Part shown: positions 10,828 through 20,573 of the stretch, in pieces
Position numbering within the stretch: position 1 is the stretch's first letter
Layout of the letters: the number at the start of each line of letters is the position of its first letter
NCBI RefSeq assembly: GCF_963169125.1
Contig: NC_084798.1
Span: 170,219,980 to 170,283,979, forward strand
From: Humulus lupulus
Taxonomy: Eukaryota > Streptophyta > Magnoliopsida > Rosales > Cannabaceae
Direction: 5' to 3'
Length of the DNA: 64,000 bases
Notes under the pieces: model-generated
What the model saw: only the letters and a program-made list of their open reading frames with translations
Told to the model about the DNA's origin: nothing
Database searches by the model: none
Made by a program: the position numbers and the translations under genes

Positions 10828-11464
10828 CCACTCGCTGGAAGTCCAGCAGCAGCGTCGGGTTCTTCTCCACGAGGAACCCGGACGTCATGAACCAGTAATG
10901 CCGGACGTCCGGGGGATGCTTCCAGGAGCTTGTGGGAGCGGGGTAGCTACCACGCGACTTCAGCCTATAGAAGCCATCCAAGGTCTTGTCCTTGGCATTG
11001 ACCTGCAGTTCCATCTTGTAGAAATACAAGATTTCCACGGGGGACGGCTCCGTGATCTCCTTCGCAATGTAGAAGACACGCCATCCTGCAAGCAGTCGGT
11101 AGGTTTAGGCAGAAGCTGGAAGGGTGCGATTCCCGCGTATGTTAGGAACCGTACAAAGTAGTCGTGAAGCGGGAGTGTGGCACCCGCACTGATGTGACCA
11201 GCGCTCCAGGCCCCGAACCCTTCCATGGAAGTATGAGCCCGCTCCTCTATCCTGGCCAGGCAGTTGTGGAAGAGTCCGGGAGTGGACTCTATGCCCAAGC
11301 GCTTCTCCAGGATGTACATCATCTGGTAGTTCCGGAATAGATCCGGCACTGTATCCATCTCCCATCTGTTGCCTTTGGGGGTCCGGGACCTGAGGAGGGC
11401 GAAGGGGGCCCTATTGACTTCCTTCTCCGAATGAAGGGTGACACTCGACGTCATGGCTAATGAT
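10828..11464 (-). pseudogene. Antisense Tat gene, exon 2: Transposase_28-like domain
   Basis: The acceptor is TTCTTTGCTCCCAG; the first Met (MTSSVTLHSEKEVNRAPF) is at 11454. The domain core shows LPLHDYFVRFLTYAGIAPFQ, a pattern like the plant 'putative gypsy type transposon' family (Transposase_28, PF04195). A frameshift near 11108 moves the reading to the second frame: AGWRVFYIAKEI, EILYFYKMELQVNAKDKTLD and TSSWKHPPDVRHYWFMTSGF. The donor GTAAGT follows at 10827. Whether the family has any transposase activity is not established, despite its name. Family assignment is from motif memory and needs a profile search. Confidence 0.7.
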
Positions 11465-11767
11465 CTGGGAGCAAAGAAAAGAAACCAAGTAATCAATACC
11501 AAAACCAAAGAAAGTCGGTTAAGGTACGGGGGGCCTCCTATGGACTGCTTGGAGTCCCCTTCGGAGGTCCGGGTTCACCAGAGAACCACGAGACCCAGAT
11601 CGAGAACGAAAAATGGGCTACTAAATAGGCTTCACCGTCTGTCCAGGAAGCATCCGGACCCGAAGCAACCCGAACCAGGCGGCCTTCCTAGCACTATTCC
11701 TAAGTGTGAGCAAGTTCTAGCAGCCTAAGCATATGAACAAAAAGACAGCCTACGTTCATGTATTTAC

Positions 11768-12003
11768 CAAGAGGAAGGACAGAAAGACTCACTATGAATA
11801 GCTGGCCGTGAAAGATGGTGGTTGTCCGACGGTAAGGACGGCAGAATCTCGTCCTTGAAATGGTGAAGGCAGTTTAGCAACTCGTCGATAGGACAGGCCC
11901 AGGATGTGTGCTCAGGCGGAGGTGCAGACACTGGAACTGTTGGAAAAAGGCGATGGCGCAGAGTGAGCAGGCGGTGAAAGATGTCATCGGCGAGATCGGA
12001 CAT
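11768..12003 (-). pseudogene. Antisense Tat gene, possible first exon
   Basis: An open frame starting MSDLADDIFHRLLTLRHRLF at 12003 and ending at a stop at 11764-11766. Two donor-like sites are present: GTGAGT after 11793 and GTAAAT after 11768. The second gives the phase needed by exon 2, but the joined codon would be TGA, so either the exon is damaged or translation starts at Met 11454 and this is leader. It lies about 65 bp below a good TATA box. Confidence 0.45.
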
Positions 12004-12067
12004 AAACAGATCCTCCTTTCTTAGAATGGCTCGAGAGTGTAAAAGTTTCAAATGAATGTCTGAGGAG

Positions 12068-12075
12068 TATTTATA
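12068..12075 (-). promoter_or_regulatory. TATA box for the antisense Tat gene
   Basis: On the - strand the sequence is TCTCTATAAATACTCC, a canonical plant TATA box about 65 bp upstream of the Met codon at 12003. It suggests that the antisense gene had its own promoter, internal to the element and separate from the LTR promoter. Confidence 0.6.
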
Positions 12076-12150
12076 GAGACCCAAATCCTGGTCTCTGATC
12101 CAGCGGATAGAAAATCCCCCATCAGACGGTCCAAGATTGTGCGGGGGCAT

Positions 12151-12582
12151 TAATGAACACTCGAGTGCTGGATCCTCACCATTTCAATCCAACGTCCCAG
12201 GAGAGGGGAATTTCAAAGGTCGCCCCATCCTACGGTTCACCTCAGTGCAGAAGCATTAATGAAGGACCCCCATGAGGATGGGACGCTTCGTAATTCGTGC
12301 TAACGCACTAGCCTAGGCCTAGCGACCCTTGAGGTAGTTAGATGACCTTTCGAGGTCAAGTGCCATCGTTGCAGCAGTCTCTTGGCAACACGTGTATCCC
12401 TCACCACGAAACGGGACTTCAGTAAACGGACCTGGACATTGGTAAATGGTCCGGGTTCCGCGTGCGCCCAGCGTCACTGCCCCTTTGCCACGGACCCACG
12501 ATCCTAAGTAGGAACTGGGGAGGCAACCGTGGAGTATCTGGGAGCAAGGCAAGCCTCCCCCTTGCAGACCCAGGCGAAGGCT
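12151..12582. other. Non-coding region between antisense promoter and 3' LTR
   Basis: No gene seen. It would be upstream control sequence for the antisense gene, and near its right end it carries the sense-strand polypurine region of the element (GGCGAAGGCTTGGGGGG, ending about 12589). Confidence 0.4.
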
Positions 12583-13471
12583 TGGGGGGTAAATTTTATC
12601 CCCATTTCCTGCCTTGGGCCCGGTACGGTGGTCCAGGCCCGCTATCTGGGAAATTGGGTTTGGGCCCAGCCCAGGCCCGCTTGGTAGGGAATGACCGGGA
12701 GCGACGACCCAAGTGTGGGTTCAGACCCGGACGGTGTCCAGGAAAGATGATCCAGGATGATCATCCGGGAGACGTATAGCTATTGGGGGTTACGGTCTAA
12801 GTGTACACAAACGGTCCCGGAGCTTGGTAAATGATCCGGGCCTATGGTAAATGAAGAGGGACAGAGGTAAATGAATCCGGATCAAGTCCTCAAGGTTGGC
12901 AGGAAAAAGCATCCGTGACCCTGAAGCCGCCCCATGATGCGTGGGGGTTGTCCCCATTTTTCACCTGCGGAAAAGGCCACCTCGGGATTGCACGCCGCTG
13001 GTTCAGACCTGCGCTACCACTACACTAACTGATTTTGTCCCCTGAATCTATCTCGTAACTCGGAATGCGGGCGAAATATAGGCCTTGGGCTGCCACAGTG
13101 GTCCTTGATCATTCTTAGTCTTTTGTATTTTTATCCTTTGTATTGGGCTTTCGACAGAGAAGCCAAGGGTACTTATATCCTTGTTGGGCTCGGGTCAGCC
13201 CGGCCCAAGCCCAGTGCTCCTGTGAGCCTATAAATACAAGTGACAGAGCACTGGAGAAAGGATCTCTTTTTGGCTTGTATACAGTTACTCTGCTAAAACA
13301 TAGAGAAAAACTCCATTGAAAAAGGCTTTCCAAGCTCTAATACAACTGTCTCGTGGACTAAGGCTCATTAATGCCCCAACCACGTAAAAACCTTGTTTAC
13401 GTCTTCTAAATCCCATATCATTAGTCTCACTTACTTTTTATTGATATTGTTTCCGAAAATCTCGGTAAACA
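12583..13471 (+). mobile_element. Tat 3' LTR
   Basis: The right end is firm: CTCGGTAAACA at 13471, followed by copia LTR sequence. The left end is taken at the G-run TGGGGGGTAAATTTT and is uncertain by some tens of bases, because the G-run could be the polypurine tract itself. A TATA box (CCTATAAATACAAG, 13229-13236) lies in the distal part with a pyrimidine-rich downstream region, as expected of U3-R. The LTR promoter drives the sense strand while the antisense gene fires towards it from inside. Confidence 0.75.
13229..13236 (+). promoter_or_regulatory. TATA box in Tat 3' LTR
   Basis: TATAAATA within GTGAGCCTATAAATACAAG, about 240 bp before the LTR end. Confidence 0.6.
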
Positions 13472-13633
13472 CTAACGAGTGAATCAAAGAACTCATATAA
13501 CATAAACAGGAGTTCATAGTAACTTCAAGATTAAGATCAATTTGTATATGATCATCAGTCGACATATTTAATTAATACTTCGAAACAATATTTAACTAAG
13601 TATTAATAAACATATCTGGTCCAGTTCTATATA

Positions 13634-13638
13634 TTCTC
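13634..13638. repeat. Target-site duplication TTCTC (partner 15184-15188)
   Basis: An exact 5-bp repeat flanks the solo LTR at 13639-15183. Confidence 0.9.
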
Positions 13639-15183
13639 TGTTGACGGTGAGAACTCGTCAACGATGTTAGGTCAGAAAACTCAAAGCTTAGTAAGAAGAT
13701 AACTAAATAAGAACTTAGAATGGACTTGAGGAAAAATAAGTGCAGATCAATTATAGAGTAAATATTCGTATATTGCTTAATAGCCTGAGTAGACAATGAA
13801 TTTTCCAACCCCTTAGCTTGAGGGGTTGAGGTCTATTTATAGCCTATCTCTAATGGCCTCTGATACAAGGTGGTCCCAGGGGACAAGAAGGTACTTGGGT
13901 ACACTATCATGGTAGTGGCATAGGTTATGGTGGAATAGAGGATCGTGGTGTCGATGCTTGTTTGTGGTAAGAGACATGCAGGTCATGTCACCACTCCTCG
14001 TACTTCCAATACTTGCCAGGGATGGATGACAACAGTTGGCTGAGAAGGACCACATCAGGTACCTTACTCGTACGACCACTACTTGTGTGGCATGGATATG
14101 AGGATTAGATGCTTGGGGTCCTCAGAGTCGTTCATCAGTACATACTTCATACCCGTACGATCTCTTTGAGTTGCGTGTAAGTTCTTACCCTCACAGGACG
14201 CCTATTCTTTTATCCTTTGAATGTTCCTTCTCGGCTCATATAATTAATCCATTGGTGACACCTTCCATGGAAAGCAAGGAGTTGTGAGGTTGCGTGGTGC
14301 GAGGCATCGTGTGGTTGATTGGTGTGCGCTGAGGGTGTAACTATGTGGTGCATGAGGCGCACCTGTTGGGCACGCGCGTGGTGCATCTACTGGGTGCGCA
14401 AGGCACGAGACGGGGGTCTTGCGTGGTGCACCTACTTGGTGTGCGAGGTACTGGCGAAGGTGCAATCACTTGGTGCGCGAGGCGCCTAACGAGGGCCTCG
14501 CAGGGTGCACCTGCTGGGTGCGCGAGGCCCTGGCGCGCGGCATGGGCCTGTGGCACGAGGCACTGGCGAGGTGGGATCACGAGGCGTAGACTTGGGGCAC
14601 GATGGTGTCTCGCGAGGCACTAGCGAGGCGGGGTCGCGAGGCACTGGCGCGCGACATCACGGCGCCTAGGCACCTAGTCCATGCAATGCGTGCCTCTCTA
14701 TGCGAGGCCATCATGGCTCCTGGGCCCCTGAGCGAGGCAAGGTGTGCCTCGCCATGTGAGGCCCTATTAACTACGGCTGGGGGTCTTTGACGTGGGCGAG
14801 GTGTACCTCGCTATACAAGGCCTTAGCATCTCAGCAGATGGACTGGGCGGCCAAGGCATGCCTCACTATGCATGGACAAGTCATTCCTCCTTTCTGAGGA
14901 ATCTTGATGACTTGGGAAACCATTCTTAGGGTGTTGCATAGGAGACCTTCCTACATTGTGGTCTATCCCTGCGACTTGGAGTGGGGTGTTCAAAGGGACA
15001 ATTTGTCGTATTCACAGCATGGAATGACTTCATGAGGCCTGAGGCCTCGCAAATGTGTGGCCCCTTGGTGGCATGTAATAACCATCTGCCTCTATCACGT
15101 ACTTGACGCCTTCGGTCCCCCTTAGCCGTTTACTTCAATAAGAGACCAGACCTTTTATCCTAGGTGGATTTTTGGCATCCACA
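13639..15183 (-). mobile_element. Solo LTR, 1545 bp, with TTCTC duplication
   Basis: Begins TGTTGACGG and ends GCATCCACA. TTCTC at 13634-13638 is repeated exactly at 15184-15188. A - strand TATA box (GGCTATAAATAG, 13834-13841) and the TG..CA ends support an LTR read leftwards. No coding motifs. The centre (about 14280-14870) is unusually GC-rich. Inserted into the copia LTR remnant. Confidence 0.88.
14280..14870. repeat. GC-rich degenerate short repeat block within solo LTR
   Basis: GCGAGGC and GTGCGCGAGGC-like motifs recur many times with spacings of roughly 20-40 bp (e.g. around 14478, 14521, 14611, 14634, 14701). The block is strongly GC-rich inside an otherwise AT-rich LTR. ORFs across it differ in every frame and have no recognisable domain; I treat them as chance products of composition. 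Confidence 0.6.
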
Positions 15184-15501
15184 TTCTCTAATATATAAAG
15201 TACCTCCACTAAAGTGTCCTACTAGACTAGTAATTCGGATCTAGATCACATGTATTCATAATACTAGTGGACCGTACTTGTAGTAACTAATCTAAAGATT
15301 CCATAACTTTATTTTCAAACGCAATCCTCCCGTACCAATACGTGTTTGAGATCACATATATGAACTTAGAAATTTTTCTGATATTTACATAATATTATCA
15401 TAGAGTAATATAGTCCATAAAATATATGCATAACAAATTCAATTTATTTCTTTCTCACAACATTGTCTACTACATATGCTTTCAGGGAACAATTCCCAAC
15501 A

Positions 15502-15695
15502 GAACGACCAGTTAGTATCCTAGAGAAAGGGATGAAGGAATTACGGTCTAAGAGTATTCCGATAGTCAAGGTCTTTTGTAGTAATAGTACAGAACAGGAG
15601 GCAATGTGGGAGTTGGAGGAAGACTTTCGAGCATGGTATCCAGAATTTTTGGTAAGCAAATTTCGAGGACGAAATTCTTTTAAGTACGGGAGAAT
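15502..15695 (+). pseudogene. pol: Chromovirus pol end: chromodomain fragment
   Basis: Reads ERPVSILEKGMKELRSKSIP, IVKVFCSNSTEQEAMWELEED and YPEFLVSKFRGRNSF. It is the same C-terminal chromodomain as in the Tekay element at 28084-28354, in + orientation. Everything upstream has been cut off by the copia LTR ending at 15501. The polypurine tract TACGGGAGAA directly precedes the LTR start at 15696. A chromodomain would tether integrase to marked chromatin. Confidence 0.85.
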
Positions 15696-16005
15696 TGTAG
15701 CGTCTCAGAACTTTACTTAGCTAGTAGTAGCAGTGGTAGTGGTAGTGGTAGTGGTAGTGGTAGTGGTAGTGGTAGTGGTAGTGGTAGTGGTAGTGGTAGT
15801 GGTAGTGGTAGTGGTAGTGGTAGTGGTAGTGGTAGTGGTAGTGGTAGTGGTAGTGGTAGTGGTAGTGGTAGTGGTAGTGGTAGTGGTAGTGGTAGTGGTA
15901 GTAGTAGTGGTAGTAGTAGAAGTGGTAATAGCAGTGGTAGTGGTAGTGGTAGTGGTAGTGGTAGTGGTAGTGGTAGTGGTAGTAGTGGTAGTGGTAGTGG
16001 TGGTG

Positions 16006-16060
<55 letters not shown>

Positions 16061-16130
16061 TGGTAGTGGTAGTGGTAGTGGTAGTGGTAGTGGTAGTGGT
16101 AGTGGTAGTGGTAGTGGTAGTCGTAGTCGT

Positions 16131-16170
<40 letters not shown>

Positions 16171-16218
16171 GGTAGTGGTAGTGGTGGTGGTAGTGGTGGT
16201 GGTAGTAGCAGTAGCAGA

Positions 16219-16277
<59 letters not shown>

Positions 16278-16331
16278 CAGGAGTAGTAGTAGTAGTAGGA
16301 GTAGTAGTAGTAGCAGTAGCAGGAGTAGCAG

Positions 16332-16390
<59 letters not shown>

Positions 16391-16392
16391 CA
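15696..16392 (+). repeat. Gypsy 3' LTR remnant dominated by (GGTAGT)n/(TAG)n microsatellite
   Basis: The LTR start TGTAGCGTCTCAGAAC follows the polypurine tract and passes at about 15723 into a long repeat: nearly pure GGTAGT from about 15733 to 15900, then mixed GGTAGT, GGTGGT and TAG triplets to 16390. The last bases read TAGTACA, so the tract could run exactly to an LTR terminus. Long open frames here (poly-Val, poly-Ser, poly-Tyr) are products of the repeat, not genes. Confidence 0.85.
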
Positions 16393-16514
16393 TGCTAGAG
16401 ATTGTTATGAGTACTTCTTCACTTTTATTAAAGATTACTAAAGATACGATCATACCTACCTAATGCTTAGAAAGTCAGAAACTTTTAACAATTTCAAAGA
16501 CTTCAAAGTCAAGG
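16393..16514 (+). pseudogene. pol: Copia C integrase fragment (left piece)
   Basis: Reads (C)YEYFFTFIKDY, a stop, then YLM-like and SETFNNFKDFKVK, the start of the copia integrase catalytic core. It continues at 20196 after the solo LTR with TSD CAAGG. Upstream copia C sequence (gag, protease) is hidden behind the gypsy remnant. Confidence 0.8.
16510..16514. repeat. Target-site duplication CAAGG (partner 20191-20195)
   Basis: An exact 5-bp repeat on both sides of the 3676-bp solo LTR. Joining the flanks restores the copia integrase reading. Confidence 0.93.
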
Positions 16515-19500
16515 TGTAAAGTGCGCGCTAATTCTATTCCCTTATAAAACGCCGCTCAACTCACGAGTATTAGAAAAATACCATTTTCATGAAAAGCTCA
16601 GTGGGGCCTTGATAAAACATGCAAATTGGGTCCAATAGTTTAAAATAAAATAATGTGTCTCTATGTGATATTCATAAATGAAATAAAGTTGTAAGTCCCA
16701 CTGACGTAATTGAAATAAAAATCATAACATATGTTCTTTTATTCTTGGTGCTCAACATGATCGTTATTCGTTCACAGGACATCCCACGCCATATATACTC
16801 AAATGTTGGAACTCCCACATCACTCTGTGTGCCAAGGATAAACCCTATTGTTTACCTGAAAGAGGGAAGAAGTAAGGGGTGAGCTAAAAGCCCAGTAACG
16901 AAGTACAACAAATACAACGATATCAAAGAAAACTCAAGAAGTGCATATTCGTATAATAACTTAGGGCAAAAACATATCATCTTCATACTCATAAATCATA
17001 ATTATAATCGTAATCATAGGCATACATCACAATCACACATCATAATCATACTCTTTGTGATCAGGACACTCTTATTGTCCATGTCACATCTTGAGGTAAC
17101 CAGCAAAAACATAAAGTAGTAAGACCTCTACTATGAGGTAAATAGGATCTTAGGTCCTTGAATAACCTAGGCGCGTCTGCCCTTTGAGTTATGTCATATC
17201 CTTAGTAACTCCTTTGTTGTGTTGCGTTCAACACGCTAGCAACTTTTTTCTTTTCATTCATCATACAAGCACATGTGTCATAGTTCATATAAAAAACATA
17301 GAATTTACATTTTCCATAGCACATGACTTATCATAACATATCAAAACATATAATTTACACTTTTCATAGCACTTGACTTATCATAACATATGGTTTCCAT
17401 AACACTTTATTTCTTGCAACATAACAAGTCATACATTTCATAGCATAGTACATAGAAAATTCTAACTAACTTCCTTACCTCAAGTCCAAGCAAAATTATA
17501 GTGCAAATACGTCACAATGAGCCAATAATCATAATCAAACGCTCATTTTTAAAATCACATAAGAATACACATGCCCAAGATACATACCCCACGTGTGCAT
17601 GGGCCATGTACACGTGGCACAAGTTGAACCACATATCTATTTATACAACAACATCACATAGAATCACAAAAGAATAATGTCAATTCTACCAATCAATCAT
17701 TCATGGTTAAAAAATAAAAATCATATGTTTGAATAATATGCATATGTTTGAACGTAAAAATACACTTGCATGTAACATGCATACGTGAGAGTGTTCTTAA
17801 AATTAACGCTTAAAGTTGATAAATTTTACATACTCATTTCATTGTCTTTTTCTCAAAAATTCAGCAAGCATAAATAGTTTGCCCCTTTAGAAAATACTAC
17901 ATTATTCATTTAAATCACACATTTGTCATTCATAAATTTTATTACAAAAATTTAATTTATTAAAATAATTCCTTAGCCTTAATTTGTATAAATAATAATC
18001 CCATTTATTATTTAATAACATTTTAGAAAAATGTGACAAAATTTTGTAGTTACTTATAATTACTAAATGAATTTCTTGATCACCTTTAGAAAAATAATTT
18101 TACTTATCATAAAAAAACTACATAATTATAAATGAGAAAATACAAATTTAAAGTGTGGAAAAATCACATGTATCATATATAAAATCTAAGACTTAATTAA
18201 TTATAGTACATGCTTTACTTATTTTATTTAAAAGATATTTTCTCAAATTAAACAAAAAATTCCATCAAGCTCTTCATTAAATTAAAATCACATAACTGCA
18301 CTAAAACCATATTTTCTTTCACAAAACATAAGGGAAAAAAAACTACATTATTATAAATGAGATAACACATATTTAAAGGGTAGAAAACATATTTTCCATG
18401 TATAAAATCTTAGACTTAAATTATTTGAGCGTATACTTTATAATTTTTATTTCAAAGAGACTTTATTCCAAGAAACCAAAAAATTTAGCAAGCATTTTGT
18501 AACATTAATTTTAATAATCCAATTTGTAAGAAAATAAAAAAAGATGGTTTCTTTTAAAAAATTTACAAAAAAATCTGCATGCATTTATTTGAAGGAAAAA
18601 TTCATAATCACATATGCAATTTACCTCTTTTCTTGTCTTTGTTCTTAAAGTGTGAATTATAAGCATGATTGGTCCTCTTGAAAAATTTGTTTATAAATTT
18701 CCATAGCATGTATAATAAACTCACCAAGCATAACATTAAAACACATGCTCATATGCACCTCAAACCACATCTAAACATGCAAAACCAACAATCATAAATC
18801 AAACAAGTCTAGACCACAATATACACCCATGGCCGAAACCCCTATCATGGTTTTAGCGTCTAATTTTGCAACTTTTATCATAAGACATCATCATTTCCTT
18901 AAACCACAATGAGCCAATATTAATCTTTCAGGAAAAATAAAATCAAAACTCTTATAGATTCCCAATAAAGCCCTAATATGCTTCTATTTACAAAACACTA
19001 AACACACAAAACATCAATACTTGCATTATACAAAAGAACCCTAGAATAGGCTCAACTAAAATCACCTCCCAAACTCCTATACAAGATGATATAAAACCAA
19101 TTAGAACACCACATGCATTATCTAGACATAGAGAACATAAAACAATAGACCACTCATAAACATACAATAAACCCTAACAAGTTCTAATACAATACTTCAC
19201 ATAGGCGAGGCCTCAAAATCAAATCAAAACCAACACAAGGCTCTTCCTCACCTTAAGCACACCCAAAGCCGAACTTAAAGTCCTTTTCCTCATTTGGTTG
19301 TCAATCTTCAACACCTTATCATGATCCCCAAATCATTAGACAAACCAAGACCAACTCTTATAAAAAAAAAAGGAAAAAATACCCTTGTGTGTGTAGGTCG
19401 AACCCTAGCCTCCACTCCTCTAAGTACTAGCAACAAAACCAAACATATCATAACCATCATTTTGCCTTGCTTAGAATCGAGAAGAAGACGAAAGAAAATA

Positions 19501-20190
19501 TGCTATAAATGTTAAACTCATACCTTAGGATCCCTAGCCTTGGCCTCCTCTTCTTTCTCTTCTCCTTCTCTCTCTAGGTTTCGGCAGCCACCACAAATGA
19601 GCCTCCAAAACTCACTTGTTTCCCCTTCTTAACCAAGCCAAGCCCCCCTTGATCCACTTGCCCAAAATTAAGCTCAATCCTTCCCTTAATTCCCATTCCC
19701 TATCCCCAGTTCAAGTGATGGAGCACAAAAAGGGAAACTAAATCCTTTACTTGACCGACCACCCATCACTCCCTCTCTTTCTATACTCAGCCACAAATAG
19801 CCTTTTCACACTACATTTCCCAACTTTTCAACCTTCCAAAAATAGGTACAAATCCACTAATAACTTACCCATTTATATTATTTTTATTTTCTCTTTTTAT
19901 AATAATAAATAAATAAATAAAATACAATATGCATAGAAAACTAATGCATGCTCACCATGCACATGCACACACACACAAGTGTTAGGGTGCATTTCTACTA
20001 ACCATGCACCTTAGTGCACCCAACCAAAACTCAAGAAAACTCTTTAAAAAAATAATTAAATAAAAAAATTAACAAAATTAAATTCACACAATTTCTACCA
20101 AACAATTTAAAAAATTCTTAACATTTGACCAATTAATAATAAAATAAAGCACACAATTTAATAAAATAAAACAAAAACTGGTGCGCTACA
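16515..20190 (-). mobile_element. Solo LTR, 3676 bp, Tekay-type
   Basis: Starts TGTAAAGTGCGCG and ends GGTGCGCTACA. CAAGG at 16510-16514 is repeated exactly at 20191-20195. It resembles the LTRs of the Tekay element at 24172-37415 (similar ends, shared GTGAGCTAAAAGCCCAGTAA block near 16880 versus 24530, similar length and AT-rich body), so it is read on the - strand. No coding region is present. Inserted in the integrase of copia C. Confidence 0.9.
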
Positions 20191-20195
20191 CAAGG

Positions 20196-20573
20196 TTGAG
20201 AAGCAATTACATAACTCACTTAAAACACTTTGATCAGATCGAGCTGGTGAATACTTGGATTTAGAATTCAAAGATGTCTTGCTGGAGCATATCTATTGGA
20301 TACACTCAAGAGATAAGAGGTGATCACTTTTATAATCCCAAGGACCAAAGGTATTTGTGTCAACAAATGTAACCTTCCTTGAACATATCTATATGGTAAA
20401 CTATAAACCTTAGAGCAAAGTTATTTTGGAGGAACTCACATCTGAATAGTTTAGTCCATCTTCATTATTGAGGGATAAACGACAAACCATAGAAACCACT
20501 ATTCCTAAAAAGGAAGCCTTGTGCAACATCATAGTGGGAGGGTTGTTAAACAACATGTTCACTATGAACATAA
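20196..20573 (+). pseudogene. pol: Copia C integrase, right piece
   Basis: Continues copia C: EKQLHNSLKTL, a stop, SDRAGEYLDLEFKDVLLEH, then after an internal deletion FVSTNVTFLEH and, in another frame, HSGRVVKQHVHYEHNF, which matches VHHGGRVVKQPVHYTGF in element E. It stops abruptly at the edge of the copia A LTR. The D of the catalytic core is visible in SDRAGEY. Much of the core after IEHG is missing compared with element E. Confidence 0.75.

Larger units (their letters stand above)
1..13471 (+). mobile_element. Ty3/gypsy Tat-lineage retrotransposon, 5'-truncated by the window
   Basis: The 3' portion of a large, GC-rich gypsy element: end of protease, RT, a degenerate RNase H followed by a second complete RNase H, integrase, a tandem-repeat 3' region, an antisense gene and a 3' LTR. 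Two RNase H domains and a long 3' region with antisense coding capacity are hallmarks of the Tat/Ogre lineage. The LTR ends in ACA at 13471. The next bases, CTAAC, should be the target duplication, with the partner copy left of the window. The element lies in a copia LTR that resumes at 13472. Its GC-rich composition contrasts sharply with the AT-rich DNA to the right, except for the solo LTR nested at 5856-9655. Pol is dead (two frameshifts, many stops). Confidence 0.9.
13472..15501 (-). mobile_element. Copia LTR remnant (A/B family), split by a solo LTR
   Basis: 13472-13638 and 15189-15501 match, in reverse orientation, the LTRs at 20574-22535 and 40108-42071: shared AACGAGTGAATCAAAG, TCAATTTGTATATGATCATC and the terminal block ending CAATTCCCAACA at 15501. 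Its other end lies beyond the Tat insertion, left of the window. It abuts the chromodomain fragment at 15502 (flank GAACG), so it was itself inserted in that gypsy element. Whether it is a solo LTR or the end of a full element cannot be told here. Confidence 0.8.

Noticed and set aside
13837..14790. Several ORFs of 60-92 codons in the GC-rich part of the solo LTR
   Set aside because: Composition-driven, different in each frame, no known motif, inside an LTR with exact target duplications.
15463..15501. N-terminal extension of the chromodomain ORF (MSTTYAFREQFPT)
   Set aside because: This part is the end of the reverse-oriented copia LTR; true gypsy sequence starts at 15502.
15733..16453. Long ORFs encoding poly-Val, poly-Ser or poly-Tyr on both strands
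   Set aside because: They are translations of the (GGTAGT)n/(TAG)n microsatellite; every frame is open because the repeat has no stop in some phases.
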